Shown here in pieces: positions 17,274 to 24,576 of a stretch of 34,116 nucleotides of DNA. The stretch is from Candidatus Poribacteria bacterium (lineage in GTDB: Bacteria > Poribacteria > WGA-4E > WGA-3G): positions 18,184-52,299 of the forward strand of contig JAGWBU010000018.1 of assembly GCA_021295735.1 (NCBI GenBank), given 5' to 3'. Numbering within the stretch: the stretch's first letter is position 1; every line of letters begins with the position of its first letter. The translations under genes were made by a program, and so were the position numbers. The notes under the pieces are model-generated. The model worked only from the letters and a program-made list of their open reading frames with translations, ran no database searches and was not told where the DNA came from.

Positions 17274-18080
17274 TTACAGAATTAATTCCCATATCGCTTT
17301 GGCAACACCGTTCTCATCGTTGGTGACAGTCGTGTGATCCGCGCAGTCTTTAATGGGAGCGACAGCGTTTCCCATTGCTATGCCAAATCCTGCTGTCTTG
17401 AGCAAGCTTTCGTCGTTGTAACTATCGCCAAAAGCGACAACCGAATCTATCGGAATGTTGAACTGTTTTGCAAGTGCTGTCAGCGCGCGTCCTTTGGTTA
17501 CTTCCGGATTCATGAATTCAATGTATTCCGGTTGTGTCTGTGTTACGTAAAGTTTCCCTACATATCCTGATTTGAAACTATCTAAAAGCGGTGGCAATTT
17601 TTCTGGTGGATGAATAATAAGCAGTTTAGTTGGCGTTTCACCAGCCAACTGTTTAAGATCGCCTATCGGTGTAGCAGGAACCCCCGTTCGAGTTTCATAA
17701 AGTTCACTCCACTTATTCCTTTCCGATACAAAAAGCTCATCGTTCAAGCAAAAATTAATATGCAAATTCTGGTTAACGCAGTCGTCAACTATTGCCATAG
17801 CATAATCTGCGGGAACCGGCGTGTGGTGATATACCTCACCAGTAGTTGCATGTTTCACCATCCCCCCATTATACGAAATTATTGGGTTTTCTAAACCAAT
17901 CTGATCGCTGATCGGCTGAATAGATCGGTGCATTCTTCCAGAAACCAAAACAACAAGGATTTCATTCTCCGCAAGTTGTTGAAGTGCTTCACAGTTCTCA
18001 GGTGATAACTTGTGTTCACTATTCAATAATGTTCCGTCTAAATCGAAAGCTGCTAAACCACACGGTATTTTTTTATTCAT
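17274..18080 (-). CDS. Cof-type HAD-superfamily phosphatase
   Basis: 268-residue haloacid dehalogenase-like hydrolase, class IIB (Cof/YidA type). Motif I is DLDGTLL (nucleophile D13, acid D15), motif II the Ser of VSGR, motif III the Lys in VTKGRAL, and motif IV GDSYNDESLL. The cap domain between about 85 and 190 is the C2B type. Enzymes of this group dephosphorylate sugar phosphates, FMN or PLP; no specific substrate is indicated. ATG 18080 lies directly at the edge of the inverted-repeat element at 18081-18231, so its promoter must lie within or beyond that element. Confidence 0.93.
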   Translation of the reverse strand: MNKKIPCGLAAFDLDGTLLNSEHKLSPENCEALQQLAENEILVVLVSGRMHRSIQPISDQIGLENPIISYNGGMVKHATTGEVYHHTPVPADYAMAIVDDCVNQNLHINFCLNDELFVSERNKWSELYETRTGVPATPIGDLKQLAGETPTKLLIIHPPEKLPPLLDSFKSGYVGKLYVTQTQPEYIEFMNPEVTKGRALTALAKQFNIPIDSVVAFGDSYNDESLLKTAGFGIAMGNAVAPIKDCADHTTVTNDENGVAKAIWELIL

Positions 18081-18231
18081 AATTATACTAAAGTTTGGAC
18101 AATTTATGATTGTTTCATGGTGAGTTTCAAGTATTTTCTTCCAGTCAAATGTTTTATCTATTTCTAAAAGGATAACCTCTTTTTTGCTTTTGTCTCTAAA
18201 AATATTAAATTGTTCAAACTTTAGTATGATT
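18081..18231. mobile_element. 151-bp element with 25-bp terminal inverted repeats
   Basis: Left end 18081-18105 (core TACTAAAGTTTGGACAATTT) and right end 18207-18231 (inverse, core AAATTGTTCAAACTTTAGTA) match over 25 bases with two mismatches. The interior is AT-rich and non-coding. This looks like a MITE inserted immediately before the HAD gene; alternatively, paired operator sites. The termini do not match the other elements in the window. Confidence 0.55.
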
Positions 18232-18292
18232 ATATCACTTCAATAATTCATTGTCAATTCTTTCGTTACACACCCTCGAGTCCACCTATTAC

Positions 18293-18321
18293 TTGACAAT
18301 TAGTTCTTAAATAGGTATCAT
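18293..18321 (+). promoter_or_regulatory. Sigma70-type promoter of the methyltransferase gene
   Basis: TTGACA (18293-18298), 17-base spacer, TATCAT (18316-18321). The leader to the GTG at 18350 is about 22 bases and contains AGAGGAA as ribosome-binding site. It lies 18 bases after a TTACACACCC motif (18266-18275), as in the bioD upstream region. Confidence 0.6.
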
Positions 18322-18349
18322 AAAATCAATTCATCAGAGGAATTGAATT

Positions 18350-19219
18350 GTGGAAACATCATTAAATCCATTTTACACCAAGCAAGAAGTTGCTGCATCA
18401 TGTTGGAAATACTTTTCGGAAACACTGCCATCCGTTAACCGAACTGTCAATGAAATGTTCTTTGTGGAACCTTCCGCTGGCACAGGTGCATTTTACAATT
18501 GCTTGCCACCGCAACGTAGGTTTGGCATAGATATCCTTCCAAAATGCAAAAATGTAATAACACAAGACTTTTTTATGGTCACCCGTTTTCCTTATGCCCC
18601 TAAGGACACTGCTATCATAGGCAATCCGCCATTTGGGAAGCGCGGAAAAATGGCGATTGCATTTTTTAATCACGCTGCTGAATTAGCGGATATTGTCGCT
18701 TTTATTGTTCCCGTCAATTTCAGAAAATATATTGTCCATAAACAGCTTGATACGAGTATGCGGTTTATTAGAAAATTGGCACTACCGAGAGATGCCTTCT
18801 ACCTTGATTCTGGTAAATCATTTTCGGTTAATACAGAGTTTCAGATATGGACCCGCCTGCCAAGTGCTCATCAAGATATGCGCCAATATAAACCGTTACC
18901 CATACGGCATCAAGATTTTCAAATATGGCAATATAATAATACACCCGCCGCGCTAAAAGTCTTTGAAAACAATTTTGATTTTGCCATTCCCTGTCAAGGA
19001 TGGCAAGACTATTCCCGCAAAGAGATAGACGAAAAGCAGTGCGAACGAAATAAACAGTGGATTCTGCTAAAAGCGAACGATCCTAACATCTTAGCAAAAT
19101 TAAAACAGATTGACTATGCACGGTTAGCCAGAGAATGTGGCACCGCCGTTCCTGGCTTTCGGAAAGGTGATCTTGTGAAAATCTATTCGGATCATTTTGA
19201 TGCTCAGTCGCAACGGTAG
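18350..19219 (+). CDS. Adenine-specific DNA methyltransferase-like protein
   Basis: 289 residues with the class I methyltransferase fold. SAM motif I EPSAGTGAF spans 40-48 and the amino-methyltransferase motif IV NPPFGKRG spans 92-99; NPPF is the N6-adenine/N4-cytosine type. The N-terminal NPFYTKQEVA recalls DNA adenine methyltransferases of restriction-modification systems and phage. A C-terminal part of about 150 residues may be the target-recognition region. No restriction endonuclease or specificity gene is adjacent, so it is an orphan; a protein or RNA substrate is not excluded. GTG start at 18350 with AGAGGAA before it. Its end overlaps the next gene by 20 bases, implying co-translation. 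Confidence 0.75.
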   Translation: METSLNPFYTKQEVAASCWKYFSETLPSVNRTVNEMFFVEPSAGTGAFYNCLPPQRRFGIDILPKCKNVITQDFFMVTRFPYAPKDTAIIGNPPFGKRGKMAIAFFNHAAELADIVAFIVPVNFRKYIVHKQLDTSMRFIRKLALPRDAFYLDSGKSFSVNTEFQIWTRLPSAHQDMRQYKPLPIRHQDFQIWQYNNTPAALKVFENNFDFAIPCQGWQDYSRKEIDEKQCERNKQWILLKANDPNILAKLKQIDYARLARECGTAVPGFRKGDLVKIYSDHFDAQSQR

Positions 19220-20213
19220 AGACATTTTGAATCAAAAGCGACTCCAAAGAATTGTCAGAATTGCTTTACAAATCAGTTTAGCAGTTGTTATCTCATTTTT
19301 CGTATTAAAAGAAATTGATCTTAATGAAACATCCAAAATTCTGAGTCGGATGTCAATTAAGGCTATATTAATTGGGTTCGGATGCTATTGTTTACTTGTG
19401 TTAGCTAAAACCCTAAGATTCCGAACTTTACTCGGTTTAGACTCCAATGTGCACAGTATTTTCCCTATTCTTGCTTTGCACACATTTTGGGGTAATTTTC
19501 TTCCGATGCGGACAGGTGATATTTCATACATCTACTTAATGCAACGGCGGCAAAAAGTTGATGCGACGCAGGGAATTGCCACATTAATGGTGGCAAGTAT
19601 CATCGACTTAGTGTTATTAACTGTTTTAATGGCTGCCACTGCGATCCTACTGCTTCCGGAACTGGGTGGGAGCCATTCTTGGACGGTGCTTTATCTGACT
19701 CTATTGGTTATTGGCACGGGATTAACGATGCTGATGGTTTTGGCATGCGTCGCACCTAATTTCTTTGTCTCCCTTGCACAGAATTGGGCAAAACCGTTAT
19801 TGCGTCTGGAGAAAAAACCAATAACTTGGTTTGTCAACAAATGTCTGGTAATCGTTGAGGAAATCACAGCATTTCGATTAAACTTACGCTTTTTGAAAGT
19901 CTGGGGATATTCTTTATTATGTCTTATAATCCGTTTCGGATTTCAGTGTTATCTTGTCGTTGAGATGGGTGTTGATATTCCTTTGATCGAAGTGCTTTTT
20001 GCACTTGCATTTACAAACGGTTTTAACCTTTTGCCGATCCAAAATTTCGGTAACTTTGGAACAACAGAATTTCCGTTTAGAGAATTGCTACACCGTCTTG
20101 GAACTTCAAAAAAAGATGGGTTTGACACCGGATTTAGTTTGCACCTTCTGATCCTACTTTACTGTATACCTTTAGGTATTTACGGATTCTTTAGAAAACC
20201 TAAGGAGGAGTAA
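19200..20213 (+). CDS. Flippase-like integral membrane protein (LPG synthase TM / UPF0104 family)
   Basis: About 337 residues with some eight hydrophobic segments, starting with LQISLAVVISFFVL and ending with LLILLYCIPLGIYGF. NFLPMRTGDISYIYLM is the family-type 'N.(L)P.R.GD' motif near the second or third helix, and GNFGTTEF near the seventh corresponds to the GG..G..E region. Such proteins (AglD-like, or membrane domain of MprF) are linked to lipid or glycolipid transport. ATG 19200 is the start (TTG 19197 is the adjacent alternative). Overlaps the methyltransferase gene by 20 bases and ends two bases before the amidohydrolase, so the three are one transcription unit. Confidence 0.82.
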   Translation: MLSRNGRDILNQKRLQRIVRIALQISLAVVISFFVLKEIDLNETSKILSRMSIKAILIGFGCYCLLVLAKTLRFRTLLGLDSNVHSIFPILALHTFWGNFLPMRTGDISYIYLMQRRQKVDATQGIATLMVASIIDLVLLTVLMAATAILLLPELGGSHSWTVLYLTLLVIGTGLTMLMVLACVAPNFFVSLAQNWAKPLLRLEKKPITWFVNKCLVIVEEITAFRLNLRFLKVWGYSLLCLIIRFGFQCYLVVEMGVDIPLIEVLFALAFTNGFNLLPIQNFGNFGTTEFPFRELLHRLGTSKKDGFDTGFSLHLLILLYCIPLGIYGFFRKPKEE

Positions 20214-20214
20214 T

Positions 20215-21033
20215 ATGAAAATTATCGACCCGCATGTTCACGTCTGGAAAAACGATCCAAGATTCCCATGGGCACCCAATAGAAGAAATCCACCTGCAGA
20301 GGATGCTGCACCTGAAATGTTACTTGAATTAATGGAAGCGAACGGTGTTGAAAGAACTGTCCTCGTACAGGTTATCCACTATCTATGGGATAATAGTTAT
20401 GCTGCGGATGCTATGAAAAGATACCCTGACAAATTTATGGGTGTTTGTAGAATTAACCCTGAAGACCCGGATGCCCCGGATCATCTCAGTCGCTGGACAG
20501 AGGAGGAAAGCTTTCATGGCGTGCGTTTGAGTCCCTCTGTCGGTTCTGATGGAGATTGGTTTGCTGGCCCATTGATACCGCCTATCTTTAGCCGCGCAGA
20601 ATCTCTCGGTGTGCCGATGCTACTCCTTACAAGAGCGGAGCGGTTAGTTGACCTTGTACCGCTTTTAGAACAACACCCTGACCTTGATGTCGTAATTGAC
20701 CACATGGCAGACTGTTCCCCTGACGATCCAGAAAAACTGCAGTTATTGCTCAATCTCGCTCGGTTTCCTCGCGTTTATGTCAAGATTAGCCATACGTGGT
20801 CTATTTCCAAGGTGAGTTATCCGTGGGCAGACACACATGAACTGGTTAAAGAGGTATATCATACCTTCGGTGGATCACGCATAATGTGGGGAACGGATTG
20901 GCCCGTCTGTTTAAGTCGCGCGACTTACGCGCAAACGCTATCTGTTGTCCGTGATGAAATGGATTTCTTCACACCTGAAGATAGAGAGTGGGTGTTAGGA
21001 AAAACTGCACTACAACTCTGGCAGTTTGCTTAA
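20215..21033 (+). CDS. Amidohydrolase family 2 protein
   Basis: 272-residue TIM-barrel hydrolase of the amidohydrolase-2 (PF04909-like) group, near L-fuconolactonase and dicarboxylate lactonases. Metal or active-site signatures are DPHVHVW at the N-terminus, VVIDHMAD in the middle and IMWGTDWPV near the C-terminus. Members hydrolyse sugar lactones or decarboxylate aromatic acids; the HVHVW and TDWPV forms favour a lactonase. AAGGAGG immediately before ATG 20215 is the strongest ribosome-binding site in this part of the window. Third gene of the methyltransferase-flippase-amidohydrolase unit. Confidence 0.9.
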   Translation: MKIIDPHVHVWKNDPRFPWAPNRRNPPAEDAAPEMLLELMEANGVERTVLVQVIHYLWDNSYAADAMKRYPDKFMGVCRINPEDPDAPDHLSRWTEEESFHGVRLSPSVGSDGDWFAGPLIPPIFSRAESLGVPMLLLTRAERLVDLVPLLEQHPDLDVVIDHMADCSPDDPEKLQLLLNLARFPRVYVKISHTWSISKVSYPWADTHELVKEVYHTFGGSRIMWGTDWPVCLSRATYAQTLSVVRDEMDFFTPEDREWVLGKTALQLWQFA

Positions 21034-21080
21034 CAGCGGCTTTCAATTTACATGTTTTTTATCCGTTCAAGTTGTAAAGT

Positions 21081-21168
21081 CGCGATTCGGAGATCGCTCC
21101 TACAGAAAGAGATCGCGATTCGGAGATCGTTCCTACAGATGCAGGTTGTGATCCGGAGATCGTTCCTC
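21081..21168 (+). repeat. Three direct copies of a 25-base repeat
   Basis: CGCGATTCGGAGATCGCTCC (21081-21100, followed by TACAG), a second copy at 21114-21138 with one change, and a degraded third at 21147-21168 (GTGATCCGGAGATCGTTCC). Each unit contains the small dyad GGAG-atcg-CTCC. Too few and too closely spaced to be a CRISPR array. Confidence 0.7.
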
Positions 21169-21172
21169 CTTA

Positions 21173-21216
21173 AAAAGTTACCATACGGTATGTTTTTTCA
21201 TACCATGGTAACTTTT
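21173..21216. terminator. Long near-perfect hairpin, possible bidirectional terminator
   Basis: AAAAGTTACCAT (21173-21184) plus GGTATG (21187-21192) pair with CATACC (21199-21204) plus ATGGTAACTTTT (21205-21216), giving an 18-bp stem with a 2-base bulge and a T6 loop. The outer A4/T4 pairs could act as short U-tracts on either strand. It follows the amidohydrolase gene by 140 bases and also faces the minus-strand remnant. A repeat element is the alternative. Confidence 0.45.
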
Positions 21217-21225
21217 CTAAATTCG

Positions 21226-21438
21226 CTATAACACCAGTTCCTGTATGGGTTTATAGGTGTTTTTCTTGTTTTCAATAAATTTTAATTTTTCTATTACCCA
21301 TCTGTATTGAGAATTTACGGTTTCCTCTTGTTGTAGATATTTGATTTGATAAGTTTTGCGTTGTCGTCTTGCATTTGGATAGTTGTTTGCGATTTTCAGG
21401 GTATCTGATTGTTTTGTGTTTGGGATCGGTTTTGTTTT
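21226..21438 (-). pseudogene. Possible gene remnant without start codon
   Basis: An open frame of 70 codons on the minus strand reads like coding sequence (RRQRKTYQIKYLQQEE, then YRWVIEKLKFIENKK, ending PIQELVL). It has no ATG, GTG or TTG start: a stop (TGA, 21441-21439) sits immediately upstream. It is lysine- and glutamine-rich and not recognised. It lies in the decay zone, so a truncated gene is the simplest reading, but chance cannot be ruled out. Confidence 0.3.
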
Positions 21439-21540
21439 TCATACTGATATTATACCTAATTCTGTGTGGTGATCAGAAGTTTTTGTGGTTTGCCGGACAA
21501 TAGATATCCAATATATTTACAATAAGTTTGCCGGAAAAGT

Positions 21541-21669
21541 TGGGATTGACGCGATGAATTGCACATGGTGAATGTGCGTCCGACATTCACATTAAACGCT
21601 TCTGTTGTTAAATCGGTCGGACCAAGCCCTCCTAAAAGAGTGCTTGGTGGCAATTGAATGGCTCTGTAC
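21541..21669 (+). repeat. Diverged repeat copy, subfamily A (copy 3)
   Basis: GATGAATTGCACATGGTGAA, then TGTGCGTCCGACATTCACATTAAAC (21566-21594 in total with the preceding bases) matches 11072-11103, and the following 70 bases align to 11104-11172 with scattered changes (ending GGCAATTGAATGG). It overlaps the start of the small ORF at 21658. Confidence 0.6.
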
Positions 21670-21915
21670 TCCCAATATATTTCTCTTGACAACCATACCG
21701 TTTCATGGCAAAATCCAACCCAAAAAACCAAACGGAGAAATCTATATCACATCCCGAATGAAATTCAAGAAAAGGTGCTTGAATCCTTTCGTTTACGCAA
21801 GCGCGTCAAAGACCTCTTGGAATATGCCAAATGCGCAGTTGAAATTGCAATTGAGCAGGACGAACAGACCGCTATAAACTGGTTGGATTCTGTTTCATAT
21901 GAGACTGATATTTAA
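21658..21915 (+). CDS. Small hypothetical protein, possibly 5'-disrupted
   Basis: 85 codons; the last 60 (HIPNEIQEKVLESFRLRKRV, then KDLLEYAKCAVEIAIEQ) are convincingly protein-like and mostly helical. The first 25 codons are not, and overlap the end of a repeat. In a neighbouring frame ATG 21704 opens MAKSNPKNQTEKS, which would make a more natural N-terminus if one base were missing near 21740-21755. TTGACA (21686-21691) and CAAAAT (21709-21714) could be a promoter, but it overlaps this reading. Not recognised; similar in size to antitoxins, without a partner. Confidence 0.4.
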   Translation: MALYSQYISLDNHTVSWQNPTQKTKRRNLYHIPNEIQEKVLESFRLRKRVKDLLEYAKCAVEIAIEQDEQTAINWLDSVSYETDI

Positions 21916-21936
21916 AGTTTAAGGAATAAGGTATAT

Positions 21937-21965
21937 TTGCAATTTTTATCTTGTTATGATAGAAT
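21937..21965 (+). promoter_or_regulatory. Putative promoter of the coiled-coil gene
   Basis: TTGCAA (21937-21942), 17-base spacer, TAGAAT (21960-21965), about 40 bases before the ATG at 22007. Confidence 0.4.
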
Positions 21966-22006
21966 CTGTATAATACTTGTTGCAACGCCAATACCTGAAG
22001 AGTGTC

Positions 22007-22350
22007 ATGATAGAGATTGAAAATAGCATACTCAGAAATCTGGAGGCTCATCGGATTCAAAGAGAAGAGACCCAAAGAGAATTGAGTAGGGTTGAGTCAC
22101 GCTTTGAAAATCGGATTAGTGAGGTTAAAATGGATTTTGGAAAAGACATCACACAAGTCAGTGGAGAGGTTGCACAAGTTAAAACGGACATGAAAAAAGA
22201 CATCAGGGAAGTCCAAATAGACCTTAGAGATGACATCAAGGCATAAGAGCACACATTACGGCATTAACTGTTCTCGGCGTTACAAGTCTTCTTACACTGA
22301 TAGGTCTCATTATTACCGTATTACTAAATAATATTCAACATAGGAGATGA
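22007..22350 (+). pseudogene. Frameshifted coiled-coil protein with C-terminal membrane anchor
   Basis: The first part (ATG 22007 to a TAA at 22244-22246) is a charged coiled coil: RIQREETQRELSRVESRFEN, then repeated KxDxxxDIxxVxxxV units (about 40-75). Straight after, in another frame, RAHITALTVLGVTSLL then LIGLIITVLLNN encodes a transmembrane segment and ends at TGA 22348-22350. One base missing near 22235-22245 joins them into a 113-residue coiled-coil protein with a tail anchor, an architecture that makes sense only when joined. The TGA overlaps none of the next gene but an AGGAG lies 7 bases before its ATG. Function unknown. Confidence 0.65.
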
Positions 22351-22652
22351 ATGATGTCCGAAAAAGCACCTGGCTTTTAAGAATACACCCCATCCCGGTT
22401 AGAATGGTTAGCAATGATGTTAAATTCATTTTTGCCATATACGAACATACCACTTACCGGAACACTTAATATAATATTTGTTCCAGGGGCGATGGAAAAA
22501 CGCTTATATTAAGGGTACGTTATTCTAAAGACACAGACTCTGAGATAGTGCAACAATACATAGAGAATGGGAAGTTAAGCGTTAAAGAATTTGCCGCTAT
22601 ATATAAATGGGATTCTTGGGTTCAGATTCAAGTGGAATACGATGCTGAGTAA
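22351..22652 (+). pseudogene. Broken small protein gene (nonsense codon and frameshift)
   Basis: ATG 22351 (AGGAGATGA just upstream) reads MMSEKAPGF, then TAA at 22378-22380. The same frame goes on as EYTPSRLEWLAMMLNSFLPY and later GTLNIIFVPG. From about 22490 the sequence continues in another frame as GDGKTLILRVRYSKDTDSE and later IYKWDSWVQIQVEYDAE to the stop at 22650-22652. Adding one G to the GGGG run at 22486-22489 restores the frame; the TAA needs one substitution. The restored protein has about 100 residues and no recognised domain. Directly follows the broken coiled-coil gene, so a small two-gene operon has decayed here. Confidence 0.6.
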
Positions 22653-22673
22653 ATAATCCATGAGGAGAAAATT

Positions 22674-23021
22674 ATGCCGTTTTGTCCGCAATGCAAAACT
22701 GAATATGGGGAAGATGTCTTGACTTGTTCAGAATGTCAGGAGGATCTTCTTCCTGGCTTAGTTCCTGCACAAGTTCCGGAGGCAGTTGACTGGTACGTTG
22801 TCCAATCTGTACCGAATGAAGTCGCCGGACATATCCTCAAAAGTGTGTTAGAGGATGAAGGGATTGATGTCTATTTGCGAACTCATGAAATGCCAGCTCT
22901 CGGTGGAATAAAAGGTAACGTTGGCAAGTCTGAATGTGGAGATATTCTTGTACCAGGTTTTAGTGTGCAACGGGCCCGGGAATGTCTCAAAGCATATTTC
23001 GATTCGCTGAAAGAAGCTTAG
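22674..23021 (+). CDS. Zinc-ribbon plus DUF2007-type putative signal-transducing protein
   Basis: 115 residues. The N-terminal zinc ribbon has two CxxC pairs (CPQCKTEYGED at 4-14 and CSECQED at 18-24). The C-terminal part (WYVVQSVPNEVAGHILKSVL, then EDEGIDVYL) follows the DUF2007 pattern, an alpha/beta domain similar to PII-like or ACT folds that senses small molecules; the ligand is unknown. ATG 22674 with TGAGGAG seven bases upstream. The gene is intact although it follows two broken genes, suggesting it is under selection. Confidence 0.8.
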   Translation: MPFCPQCKTEYGEDVLTCSECQEDLLPGLVPAQVPEAVDWYVVQSVPNEVAGHILKSVLEDEGIDVYLRTHEMPALGGIKGNVGKSECGDILVPGFSVQRARECLKAYFDSLKEA

Positions 23022-23097
23022 CATTCGTAGAAAGGTCCCATAGCGTATGGGTAATATGCTGCTATGCAGGCAAAGCAAATCTACCTTATTTAAGACA

Positions 23098-23280
23098 ATG
23101 AAACCTCATATTGATACGAGCGGAAAAGTTTACGTTAATGGATACCGTCGATGTGGTGGTACTTACGTCAAACCCTATTGGCGAAAGCAGCCAACGAGAC
23201 AGATTGGTGCGCGTAAACATGTCCCAATAAGGAAAGAGCAACTTGCACTTTTTAAATTAAGTGTTCCGTTAGATAAGTAA
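23098..23280 (+). CDS. Small basic hypothetical protein
   Basis: 60 residues from ATG 23098 (an ATG at 23047 would add 17 less protein-like residues). It is strongly basic with a Tyr/Gly-rich beginning (DTSGKVYVNGYRRCGGTYVK) and a tail PIRKEQLALFKLSVPLDK. A nucleic-acid-binding role is conceivable from charge alone. Not recognised. It lies between the DUF2007 gene and the SLBB export gene. Confidence 0.5.
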   Translation: MKPHIDTSGKVYVNGYRRCGGTYVKPYWRKQPTRQIGARKHVPIRKEQLALFKLSVPLDK

Positions 23281-23321
23281 GCAAATATTAAAAATATATC
23301 AAAAATCTATTAGGATAAATT

Positions 23322-24542
23322 ATGACGTGTTTTTTGCGAAGCTTGCAAGTTGCCTATCTCACTTCGCGTCGCTTGCAAGCTGCAACAATATTACTGTTTT
23401 TGATTACAAGCACCTCGCTCTTTGGTGATGTTTACCGCATTAAGAAAGGGGATAGCCTATTAATTGCAGTAATTGGACAGCCAGAATATTCACAGTCGGT
23501 GATGGTTCGAGAAGATGGACGAATTAGTTACTTCGGCGGCGATTTGCAGGTTGCTGGAAAAACAACTGAAGAAGTTAATCGGATTATCCAAAACTTTCTA
23601 TTAAAAGAGAGCCTTGTTAATAATCCGGTAATTATGGTCTCTCCGATATCTCAAGAGAATAGTGTCTATGTCGGCGGCGCGGTAACCACTCCTGGCCGCT
23701 ATGGTATATCCCCAGAAACTGATATTGACTTATCTCGCGCAATCGCTCTCGCTGGTGGGATGACAGAGAACGCTGACGTTCAACAGGTTCAATTAATACG
23801 TTTTAATGCTATTACACAACAAGAAAAAATCACTCAGAACACTCCTTCAGAAGATGGAACTGAGAAAAAACCTGCCGCACCTATTGAAACTTACGACCTG
23901 TCAACAAACCAACCTTACCGTGATATTCGTGTAAATACCAACGATTTGGTGTTTGTAATGCCGCTCAGTGTAATTGAAGTCCAAGGGGAAGTAAAGACGT
24001 CAGGAAAACTATTTATCCGAAAAAAAATCAGCATAGCTGATGCATTAGCAAGAGCTGGCGGATTCACTGAGGCGGCTGATTTGACTGTCCTGGTGAAAAT
24101 TAATAAGGAAGGTATACTCACTGAATTGAGTGTCACCGAACAATTTTGGAAACCGACTGATAAAAACGGGACAGAAATCTCTCTATCCGATGGTGACGTT
24201 CTATTTGTTCCGAATGCGTTTAAAATAGAACCTATTTATGTCACAGGTTATGTGCGTACACCCGGTGCGCAACGCGTTCGAGGTCCGCTGACGTTACAGA
24301 AAGCAATTGCATTGGCAGGAGGCCTTGACAAAGAAGCAAACCGAGAAAAGTTTCATATCCATCGCCACGATGGCACAACTACAGAACATCTTTTGAAACC
24401 CGGCACAGACACTACTTTACTCTATCCTGGTGACATCTTGGAGATACATAAACGGTTTCAACTGAATTGGGGATTGATTAGCACCATATCCTCTACTGTT
24501 ATTGCAATAACATATTTCATCGTTAACCTAACTGGCGACTAA
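23322..24542 (+). CDS. Polysaccharide biosynthesis/export protein with SLBB domains (Wza-like)
   Basis: 406 residues. An N-terminal hydrophobic segment (about 20-35, ATILLFLITSTSLFG) acts as signal peptide and is followed by the Poly_export domain (YRIKKGDSLLIAVIGQPEYS and VREDGRISYFGG). Three SLBB beta-grasp units follow: NSVYVGGAVTTPGRYGISPE, EVQGEVKTSGKLFIRKK and PIYVTGYVRTPGAQRVRG, each continuing with (A)xALAxAGG. A C-terminal membrane helix (WGLISTISSTVIAITYFIV) resembles that of Wza-type outer-membrane or periplasmic export channels for capsule or exopolysaccharide. No lipobox is seen. ATG 23322 with AGGA at 23312-23315. The first 20 codons contain two copies of GCTTGCAAG(C/T)TGC. Confidence 0.9.
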   Translation: MTCFLRSLQVAYLTSRRLQAATILLFLITSTSLFGDVYRIKKGDSLLIAVIGQPEYSQSVMVREDGRISYFGGDLQVAGKTTEEVNRIIQNFLLKESLVNNPVIMVSPISQENSVYVGGAVTTPGRYGISPETDIDLSRAIALAGGMTENADVQQVQLIRFNAITQQEKITQNTPSEDGTEKKPAAPIETYDLSTNQPYRDIRVNTNDLVFVMPLSVIEVQGEVKTSGKLFIRKKISIADALARAGGFTEAADLTVLVKINKEGILTELSVTEQFWKPTDKNGTEISLSDGDVLFVPNAFKIEPIYVTGYVRTPGAQRVRGPLTLQKAIALAGGLDKEANREKFHIHRHDGTTTEHLLKPGTDTTLLYPGDILEIHKRFQLNWGLISTISSTVIAITYFIVNLTGD

Positions 24543-24576
24543 TGCTACGTGCTTTCTCACAAATCGCTGGTGGTGT

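Noticed and set aside
21081-21168. Possible CRISPR array
   Set aside because: Only three units, separated by about 8 bases, with a decayed third copy and no cas genes.
21456-21731. 91-codon open frame on the minus strand
   Set aside because: It runs across the repeat copy at 21541-21669 and its composition (many Trp, Cys and Thr) follows the repeat, not a protein family.
22380-22464. Alternative frame (RIHPIPVRMVSNDVKFIF) as the true coding frame of the broken gene
   Set aside because: It ends at a TAA before the conserved-looking second half, whereas the chosen frame joins to it by one base in a GGGG run.
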